Shown here piece after piece: positions 58,015 through 64,000 of a stretch of 64,000 nucleotides of DNA (positions within the stretch are counted from its first letter, which is position 1; the number at the start of each line of letters is the position of its first letter). The DNA is from JAGNDO01 sp963704975. GTDB taxonomy: Bacteria > Chloroflexota > Anaerolineae > Caldilineales > Caldilineaceae. A program made the translations under genes and the position numbers. The notes beneath the pieces were generated by a model. It was not told the DNA's origin and made no database searches. It saw only the letters and a list, made by a program, of their open reading frames with translations. The stretch covers positions 62,001-126,000 of the forward strand of contig CAVPIK010000008.1 in the NCBI GenBank assembly GCA_963704975.1. Direction: 5' to 3'.

Positions 58015-59598
58015 ATGCAACATCAAACCATCGCCGTACTCGATTACGGCAGCCAGTACAGCCAACTGATCTGCCGCCGGGTGCGGGAGCGCAGTGTCTA
58101 CGCCGAATTGATCTCTTGGGATCGGGCCGCGGAGCTGCTGCCCCAGCTCAACCCGGCGGGGATCATCCTCTCCGGCGGCCCCAACAGCGTCTACGATGAG
58201 GGCGCGCCCTTCTTGCCCCAGGCGGTGACGGACCAGGGCGTGCCGGTCCTGGGCATCTGCTATGGGCTGCAACTCTTGGCCCACACCTTGGGCGGCCAGG
58301 TCACCCCCAGCCACGAGCGGGAATACGGCTCCGCCACGGTGCGGGTCACCGGCCAGCGGGCGGACAAGGTCACCAATCCCCTCTTCGCCGGGCTGCCCGC
58401 GGACTTGCAGGTGTGGATGAGCCACGGCGACCGGGTGGAGAAGCTGCCCGCCGGCTTCCTCTCCATCGCCCACAGCGACAACTCGCCCCTGGCCGCCATC
58501 GCCGACGAAGCCCGGCGCCTCTACGGCATCCAGTTTCACCCGGAGGTGGTCCACACCCCCCTGGGCGGCGACCTGTTGGAGAACTTCGTCAAGGGCATCT
58601 GCGGCTGCGCCGGGGACTGGACCGCGGGCAACTTCATCGAGGAGACCGTGGCCCACATCCGCCAGCAGGTGGGGCCGGACGGCCATGTGATCTGCGGGCT
58701 GAGCGGCGGCGTGGACAGCGCGGTGGCCGCCTCCCTGGTCCATCGGGCCATCGGCGACCGGCTGGCCTGCGTCTTTGTGGACCACGGCTTGCTGCGCCTG
58801 GGCGAACCGGAGCAGGTGGTGGAGACCTTCCAACAGCACCAGGGCATGCACCTGATCGCCGTGGACGCCAAGGAGGAATTCCTGACCGATCTGGCCGGGA
58901 TCACCGACCCGGAGCAGAAGCGCAAGCTGATCGGCACCCGCTTTGTGCGGGTCTTCGAGGCCGAGGCGGCCCGGCTGGCCCTGGAATGGGGCGTGGATTC
59001 CCCGGCCTTCCTGGCCCAGGGCACCCTCTACCCGGACGTGATCGAGTCCGCCGGCAGCGACGAGACCCGCAACGCCCGCACCATCAAGACCCATCACAAC
59101 GTGGGCGGTCTGCCCGCGGACATGACTTTCGCGCTGATCGAACCCCTGCGCACCCTCTTCAAAGACGAAGTGCGCTCCGTGGGCGAGGCGTTGGGCCTGC
59201 CCGAAGAGATCGTGTGGCGGCATCCCTTCCCCGGCCCCGGCCTGGCCATCCGCCTGTTGGGCGAAGTCACCTGGGAGCGGCTGGAGACCCTGCGCAAGGC
59301 CGACGCCATCTTCTTGGGCGAGCTGAAAGCGGCGGGTCTCTATCGCAGCACCAGCCAGGTCTTCGCCGTCCTCCTCCCCGTGCGCAGCGTGGGGGTGATG
59401 GGGGATGGCCGCACCTATGGCAACGTCCTGGCCCTGCGCGCCGTCACCACGGACGACTTCATGACCGCCGACTGGGCCCGCCTGCCCTACGACCTCCTGG
59501 CCCGCATCAGCAGCCGGATTGTGAACGAGGTAGACGGGGTCAACCGGGTGGTGTATGATATTAGCAGCAAGCCGCCGGCCACGATTGAGTGGGAGTAG
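58015..59598 (+). CDS. guaA: GMP synthase (glutamine-hydrolysing)
   Basis: Converts XMP to GMP with ATP and glutamine. 527 residues from ATG 58015, the normal length. Glutamine amidotransferase domain: AVLDYGSQYSQLICRRVRE, nucleophile Cys in VLGICYGLQLLAHTLGG, His/Glu in GIQFHPEVVHT. ATP pyrophosphatase domain: P-loop VICGLSGGVDSAVAASLVH. C-terminal dimerisation domain ends SSKPPATIEWE, the conserved terminus. The frame is intact. It stands alone on the plus strand next to a toxin-like pair. Confidence 0.98.
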   Translation: MQHQTIAVLDYGSQYSQLICRRVRERSVYAELISWDRAAELLPQLNPAGIILSGGPNSVYDEGAPFLPQAVTDQGVPVLGICYGLQLLAHTLGGQVTPSHEREYGSATVRVTGQRADKVTNPLFAGLPADLQVWMSHGDRVEKLPAGFLSIAHSDNSPLAAIADEARRLYGIQFHPEVVHTPLGGDLLENFVKGICGCAGDWTAGNFIEETVAHIRQQVGPDGHVICGLSGGVDSAVAASLVHRAIGDRLACVFVDHGLLRLGEPEQVVETFQQHQGMHLIAVDAKEEFLTDLAGITDPEQKRKLIGTRFVRVFEAEAARLALEWGVDSPAFLAQGTLYPDVIESAGSDETRNARTIKTHHNVGGLPADMTFALIEPLRTLFKDEVRSVGEALGLPEEIVWRHPFPGPGLAIRLLGEVTWERLETLRKADAIFLGELKAAGLYRSTSQVFAVLLPVRSVGVMGDGRTYGNVLALRAVTTDDFMTADWARLPYDLLARISSRIVNEVDGVNRVVYDISSKPPATIEWE

Positions 59599-59616
59599 AT
59601 TTTTCTGGAGGGAAAG

Positions 59617-59847
59617 ATGACTATCTTGACAGTCGAAGGTGTCGTTGAGAATGGAATGATCAGATTGGCGGAGATGATTAGCCTGCCTGAACATACCAGA
59701 GTCTATGTGATTGTTCCTGAAATGGAGTATGGAAAGGTCGAACCACGTACGGCCCGCATAGCTTCGCCACGATTGGTCATACGTGAACGGGTTGCGGATT
59801 TCCGGATGGAAGTCAGCGAGGATACCGACGATGCCTCGATACAGTGA
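59617..59847 (+). CDS. DUF104/AF2212-like small protein
   Basis: 76 residues from ATG 59617, preceded by GGAGGGAA. VEGVVENGMIRLAEMISLPE HTRVYVIVPE is the DUF104/AF2212-like antitoxin pattern. It overlaps the next gene by 17 bases, so the two are co-translated. The partner is a retropepsin-like protease instead of the usual PIN toxin. Confidence 0.75.
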   Translation: MTILTVEGVVENGMIRLAEMISLPEHTRVYVIVPEMEYGKVEPRTARIASPRLVIRERVADFRMEVSEDTDDASIQ

Positions 59848-60206
59848 ACATGACTTCGATCCACCTGCTCCTGTCGCCTGGGTAATTCTCCGAGATCCTG
59901 ATAGCGGTGCGTCACTGGGCGGTGTGCCCATGCTCATCGACACAGGTGCGGATGTCACCGTTGTTCCACGTCCAAGCGTCGCGGACTTAGGTGTTCCGAT
60001 GATCAGCGACAGTGGATGGAGCTTTAGAAGGCTTTAGCGGAGACCAAACTTCTGTCGATGTTGCAAATCTCGAAATGAATTGGGGAAAGCGTACTTTTCG
60101 AGGACTCTTCTTGGTGGTTGATCAGGACTGGGGTGTTCTGGGGCGTAACATATTGAATAAGGTCAAAATGACCCTGGATGGCCCCAACCTGACGTGGACA
60201 GTTTGA
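59831..60206 (+). CDS. Retropepsin-like aspartic protease (one frameshift)
   Basis: About 125 residues from ATG 59831. The active-site motif MLIDTGADVTVVPRPSVADL contains DTGA, the single-copy catalytic triad of dimeric retropepsins. A shift near 60025 leads to GFSGDQTSVDVANLEMNWGK and the second signature VVDQDWGVLGRNILN, the conserved LGRN/LGRD end of the fold. It overlaps the DUF104-like gene. Small stand-alone retropepsins are known in bacteria, but their substrates are mostly unknown. Confidence 0.82.
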
Positions 60207-60213
60207 GCAAAAA

Positions 60214-61820
60214 ATGCGACGGTTAATCACAATTACCCTTAGTCGTCGTCGGCCTCCTCATGCTGACCCGACTCTATTCCAACTTCAAAATCACGGCGGC
60301 GCCTGTGCCGCCGGGGGTGACCCTGGGCGGTGTGGATGTGGCCGGTCTCAAAGATCCCGCCGAGATTCAAGCTACCTTGGAGCGGGCCTTTGCCGATCCC
60401 ATCGCCGTCTATTTTGACAAAAACCGGGTGATCCTGCGCCCCCAGGATGTGGATTTTCAACTGGACGCGTCGGCCATGCTGGTTGACGCCGGGCGCTATC
60501 TGGAGGGCAATGACTTTGTGGAGATTGCCTTTCGCTATGCCTTTGGCCTGGACCAGCGCCAACGCAACATCCCCTTGCGCTACAGCGTGGACCAGGCCAA
60601 GCTGACCGCCTGGCTGCAATCCGTGGCCGAAACCTACAACCGGGGGCCTCAATCGGCCAGGGCGTTGCCGCCGGGCCAGGCCTGGGCCGGGGATGCCTCG
60701 ACAGAGACCGTTGAATCCGGCGGCGTCCCCGGCGGCTATGTGGGCGCACTCTTCGACGACTGGCGCTGGGTGAGCGGATCTCCCGGCTACGAATTGGACA
60801 TTGCAGGCCAGCCTCGATCCCCTGGCCGCCGTCTTGGCCTCCCCCACGGATCGCACAGCCCATCTCGTGCTGATCGAAACGCCGCCGGTCCCCCTCAGCC
60901 TGGCGGATTTGGAGCGGGCGCTCAACCAATATCTGTTGGACTTTCCGGGTTTGGGATCGGTCTACGTGGAGGATTTGGGGGAGACATCCACCCAGGGGCA
61001 GACCGCAGAGGTGGACCCGGATGTGAGCTTCTCCGGCATGAGCACCATGAAAATCGCCATTGCTTCGGCGCTTTTTCAGCGCATGGATGGGGTGGAAAAC
61101 GCCGACATCGGCCAGTGGATGGACTATGCCTTGGGGGAGAGCAGCAACTTTGCCGCCAATTTGATGCTGCGCTGGCTGGGGGATGGGGACATCTACGCCG
61201 GGGCCAGGGCCTTCACCCAGTTTGCCAGAGAGTTGGGCATGCCCAACACCTTCATGCAGTCCGGCTACGACGACAAGAGCAACTTTGCCCAGATCCCCAC
61301 CCCGGGCAATAGCCGAGATGACTGGAACACGGACCCGGACACCCACGTCCAAAGCTCGCCCAGGGAGATGGGGGAATTTCTCTCGGCCATCTATCGCTGT
61401 AGCTTGGGCGAGGGGCTCTATTTCGAGGTCTTCCCGGCAGATTTTACGCCCGACGAGTGCGAGGCCATTCTCTTTTACATGACCCACGACCAGTTTCGGG
61501 AACTGGTGTGGGCCGGGCTGCCGGACAAAAATAGCGTGTGGCTGGTCCACAAACATGGCTTTGCCAACGAGACCCACAGCGACGTGGCCCTGATTTGGGG
61601 ACCAACCGGCCCCTATGTGATCAGCGTCTTCCTCTACCGCCCGGTTTGGATGGACTGGTCCACCTCCAACAACGCCATGAAGGCACTCAGCCGCATCACC
61701 TGGCGTTTCTTCGAGTTCAAGGCCCAGCAAGAGGGCATCACGCCGCCGCCGCCGCCCCAACTCACCCCGCCCGCCAACTACATCCCCGTCCCCCTGGCCC
61801 AACAGCCGGCGCCGGGGTAG
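60214..61820 (+). CDS. Serine beta-lactamase-like exported protein with N-terminal YoaR-like domain (two frameshifts)
   Basis: About 535 residues from ATG 60214 (MRRLITITL). Removing one A near 60240 gives a TM/signal helix (VVVGLLMLTRLY). The N-terminal 160 residues have VPPGVTLGGVDVAGL and YFDKNRVILRPQDVDFQLDA, like the peptidoglycan-binding part of YoaR/VanW proteins. A shift near 60800 leads to the catalytic domain: SxxK in FSGMSTMKIAIASALF, SxN-like GESSNFAANLMLRWLG, and HKHGFANETHSDVALIWG in place of KTG. These fit class A beta-lactamase-type hydrolases. It ends with a Pro-rich tail. It may act on the wall and not on antibiotics. Confidence 0.75.
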
Positions 61821-61822
61821 GA

Positions 61823-61909
61823 ATAGAACAGGGATCGAACGGATTGGACGGATCAAAACAGATTTTTCGATCCGTTTTTAATCCGTCGATCCCTAATCCG
61901 TGTTCTATT
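61823..61909. repeat. Imperfect inverted repeat between convergent genes
   Basis: AATAGAACAGGGATCG at the left and ATCCCTAATCCGTGTTCTATT at the right form the outer arms; GGACGGATC / GATCCGT form an inner stem around an A/T-rich loop. Built of ACGGATT-like words. It fills the gap between the beta-lactamase-like and LysM genes; probable bidirectional terminator. Confidence 0.6.
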
Positions 61910-61911
61910 TC

Positions 61912-63099
61912 CTACTCTCCCGCCACCAAAATCAGCCCATCCCAAATTACCGTGTCGCCGCTGCGCCGGAAGGTGAGGAGGCCGACCTGGTCGTCGGCCC
62001 AGCCCCGGGTGACGGCTACCCAGAGCAGATTGCGGCCCACGGCGTAGGTGGGCAGCAGGGACGCGCCGTCCACCGAAAGGTCGAGGCTGATGGGCTTGCC
62101 GGTTGCGTTGTTTGGCGTCAGCAGCCGGTTGATGAGGGTGACCGCGGTGCCGGACCCAAGTAGCCTGCCCCGCTGGGACTTTTCCGCCAACCGGAAGGTG
62201 GTGGCGGTCATCAACGGCCGAGCCGGGGAGACATCGCCTGCGGCCAGGGCATCCCCCACGGCGCGGATGGTGGCGTCCAACTCCAGCCCTTGCAGGGTGA
62301 CCGTGCGGCTGTTGAGCTGTTCCATGGCCCCATCTCGGGGGCTGGTGGTGGAGACTTGGATGCGCCCGGTCTGGCTGTTGAGGGGCACGGTGAAGGTGAT
62401 GTCCCCCACAAAGGGCGTATAGCCCGCCGGTGCAGGTTGACCCGCCGCGGCCTGCAAAACCCCGCCGCCGATCTCATAGCCCGTGGCGTCCAGCACCCGC
62501 ACGGTCAGCCGCCCGTCTCCGCCCGGCGCAAAGGCGATCAGGGTGAAGGGATTGCTGAGGGTGGCGGCGTCCGTCGGTTCCACAATTTGGATGAACGGCT
62601 CGATGCCCGCGGGGAGGGCCGCCGGGCCGGGCAAGGGGGTCGGCGTCATGGTGGGCGTGGGGGTGAGGGTGGGCGTGGGGGCCAGGATGGGCACGGTCAA
62701 CACTTGGCCCACCTCGACCAAGTTGGGGTCGGTCAGCCCGTTGGTCGTCATCAGATCGACCAATTCCACGCCAAACGCCTGGGCGATCAACGAGAGGGTG
62801 TCCCCCGCCTGGACCACATAGGTATCTGCCGGGGGCTGGGCATCCGGGCCGGGGATGGTCACCGGCTGGCCCACGACCAGGCGGCTGTCGTCCAACAGAC
62901 GGTTGACCCGTTGCAGCAGCACGGGGTCCACGCCGTTCGCTTCGGCGATGGAGACAATCGTGTCGCCCTCCTGTACGGTATAGGTCACCGTTTCGCTCTG
63001 GGCCAAGACAGCCAACGTCCCAAACAAGACCAGGGCCATCAGGGTCAGGACGACCCAACGGCCCACCGCTCCCCGACCCAGAAATTTTCGCTCTGCCAT
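61912..63099 (-). CDS. Exported double-LysM protein with Gmad2-like domain
   Basis: 395 residues, frame intact. Signal helix VVLTLMALVLFGTLAVLAQS. Two LysM domains: VTYTVQEGDTIVSIAEANGV ... GQPVTIPG and DTYVVQAGDTLSLIAQAFGV ... GQVLTVPI. A Pro-Thr linker follows, then FIQIVEPTDAATLSNPFTLI and VGDITFTVPLNSQTGRIQVS, a Gmad2-type immunoglobulin-like domain. The C-terminal 140 residues are beta-rich and unrecognised (ISLDLSVDGASLLPTYAVGR, GDTVIWDGLILVAGE). Binds peptidoglycan; structural or sensory surface role. Confidence 0.85.
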   Translation of the reverse strand: MAERKFLGRGAVGRWVVLTLMALVLFGTLAVLAQSETVTYTVQEGDTIVSIAEANGVDPVLLQRVNRLLDDSRLVVGQPVTIPGPDAQPPADTYVVQAGDTLSLIAQAFGVELVDLMTTNGLTDPNLVEVGQVLTVPILAPTPTLTPTPTMTPTPLPGPAALPAGIEPFIQIVEPTDAATLSNPFTLIAFAPGGDGRLTVRVLDATGYEIGGGVLQAAAGQPAPAGYTPFVGDITFTVPLNSQTGRIQVSTTSPRDGAMEQLNSRTVTLQGLELDATIRAVGDALAAGDVSPARPLMTATTFRLAEKSQRGRLLGSGTAVTLINRLLTPNNATGKPISLDLSVDGASLLPTYAVGRNLLWVAVTRGWADDQVGLLTFRRSGDTVIWDGLILVAGE

Positions 63100-63167
63100 A
63101 CCATGCTCCCAACGCTGAAAGAACTGCTTTGAAAAAAGAAAATAGCCATATAAGCGGTTAAAGATTG

Positions 63168-63857
63168 TTACTTGGGCAATCGATGCAAACTCACAATTTG
63201 CGCTTCGTCATCATAGACGGCGAAGCGGGGCCAGGGGCCGTCGTCCGGGGCGCCGATGCTGCCCACGCCGATCAGGTAGCGGGCGGGGGTGTCCGGCGTG
63301 CCGGGGTGCAGGGGGAGTTCCGTCACGTCCTCGGTGGGCGGGATGCGGCGGATCATGCGCCGTCCGTCGTCCGTGGGCAGCCAGGCCCAGGCCAATTGGA
63401 TGTGGGTGTGGCCGTGAAAGGCCACCCGCAGATCTTCGGCTTCCAATGCGGCCAAGGCGGACCAGCGGGCCTCTTCGCTACGGTCCATCCGGGGGAAGAC
63501 CGTGTGCCAGCCCAGGGCCAGGCGTTGCATGGCCGCAGCGGTCGCTGCCGTCGTGTCGTGGGCCGGATCCATGTCCGGCGTGGCGTGGCAGAAGAGGGCC
63601 GTTTCGTGGCGCAACGTGGCGGGCCATAGACCCACCTGGACTGCCAGGCTGAGCGGCATCCGACCCAGGCCGCTGACCTCCCAGTTGCCGAAGGTGCAGG
63701 CCACATCGTGCTGGGCCAGCAGGTCGAAGATGGCCGGGTGATGGCCGACATCGCCCAGGCAGATCAGCCGATCCGCGGCCAATTCATCCCGCAGGGCCAA
63801 AAGCCGTTCCAGGCTGAACAAGTTATCGTGAATGTCGGAAAAGATTAGTGTTCGCAT
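63168..63857 (-). CDS. Calcineurin-like metallophosphoesterase (YfcE/MJ0936-like)
   Basis: 229 residues from ATG 63857. Metal motifs in order: LIFSDIHDNLFSLE (D-x-H), LICLGDVGHHP (GD), CTFGNWE (GN with the usual H replaced by W), FCHATPD and AFHGHTHIQLAW (GHTH). The usual GNHD/E is GNWE here. Small members of this family hydrolyse phosphodiesters or pyrophosphates. A longer frame upstream of the ATG crosses a hairpin and is not believed. Confidence 0.88.
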   Translation of the reverse strand: MRTLIFSDIHDNLFSLERLLALRDELAADRLICLGDVGHHPAIFDLLAQHDVACTFGNWEVSGLGRMPLSLAVQVGLWPATLRHETALFCHATPDMDPAHDTTAATAAAMQRLALGWHTVFPRMDRSEEARWSALAALEAEDLRVAFHGHTHIQLAWAWLPTDDGRRMIRRIPPTEDVTELPLHPGTPDTPARYLIGVGSIGAPDDGPWPRFAVYDDEAQIVSLHRLPK

Positions 63858-63913
63858 AATGGCTCCATTGTACCCGTTCCTGGGGTGCGGGCAAAGTTGC
63901 GCGCACCCGCACA

Positions 63914-63979
63914 CCTTCCCGGAAGGGGCCAGCAGATCTTCCGATTCAACGGGAGATCTGTTGGCCCCTTCCGGGAAGG
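63914..63979. terminator. 26-bp hairpin upstream of the phosphoesterase gene
   Basis: Arms 63914-63939 and 63954-63979 (CCTTCCCGGAAGGGGCCAGC and beyond, with one mismatch) and a 14-base loop. It lies 57 bases upstream of the phosphoesterase start, so it probably ends a gene that lies beyond the window. Confidence 0.6.
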
Positions 63980-64000
63980 TTTTCACCATCGCCACGCGTT

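Overview
The window is about 62-65% GC by eye and looks like a chromosomal piece of a Chloroflexota bacterium, most likely a filamentous Anaerolineae/Caldilineae type. This is an inference from gene content and style: many exported proteins with LysM, SH3b and Thr-Pro linkers, a giant BNR/YVTN/TolB repeat protein, a BTAD-AAA-TPR regulator, BMP-family nucleoside ABC importers, DUF433/DUF5615 pairs, and arrays of 7-bp repeats. No rRNA, tRNA or CRISPR array was recognised.

Layout. 1-4.7 kb: the 3' part of recQ, a decayed MazEF-like module, a nucleotidyltransferase with a small partner, a PIG-L deacetylase and a DUF433/DUF5615 pair. 4.8-9.3 kb: cobalamin-dependent methionine synthase metH, then a second DUF433/DUF5615 pair. 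9.5-16.1 kb: an accessory region with a small exported protein and a truncated copy of it, two cassettes each made of a near-identical promoter and small gene followed by a diverged exported OsmC/YdhR fusion protein, a HEAT-repeat two-TM protein, a small two-TM protein and a DUF1059 protein. 16.2-19.8 kb: a large BTAD-AAA-TPR regulator. 20-22.9 kb: two exported LysM/SH3-like proteins. 23.4-28.2 kb: a complete nucleoside-type (BMP) ABC importer operon. 28.4-29.7 kb: a GT4 glycosyltransferase. 29.8-36.7 kb: a second BMP importer operon with a toxin-antitoxin pair lying between its two permease genes. 37-43.7 kb: an SRPBCC/SH3b lipoprotein, a polytopic membrane protein carrying five heptad arrays inside its reading frame, and a class A penicillin-binding protein. 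43.7-48.3 kb: a small unknown gene, psuG, ftsH and a HAD-like protein. 48.5-54.7 kb: an ASPIC/UnbV remnant, a repeat element, a small secreted protein and the roughly 1650-residue propeller protein. 55-64 kb: a CoA-transferase, histidine phosphatase, MgtC, ICMT/PEMT-like methyltransferase, guaA, a DUF104-like plus retropepsin pair, a beta-lactamase-like protein, a LysM/Gmad2 protein and a metallophosphoesterase.

Functional links. The two nucleoside-type importers, psuG and guaA fit nucleoside and purine salvage. PBP1A, the LysM/SH3b proteins, the beta-lactamase-like protein and the large propeller protein belong to the envelope and secretome.

Data quality. About half of the protein genes are broken by apparent single-base insertions or deletions, while the conserved sequence simply continues in the next frame. 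These include genes expected to be intact (metH, psuG, PBP1A, ABC ATPase). Such genes are reported as single CDSs with approximate shift points. Uncorrected read errors are the simplest explanation; mass pseudogenisation is less likely.

The most interesting signals are: exported OsmC domains fused to YdhR-like domains in two shuffled arrangements behind a near-identical leader gene; heptameric tandem repeats, which normally sit between genes, inserted in frame in a membrane protein; and a HEAT-plus-two-TM protein resembling membrane modules of bacterial conflict systems.
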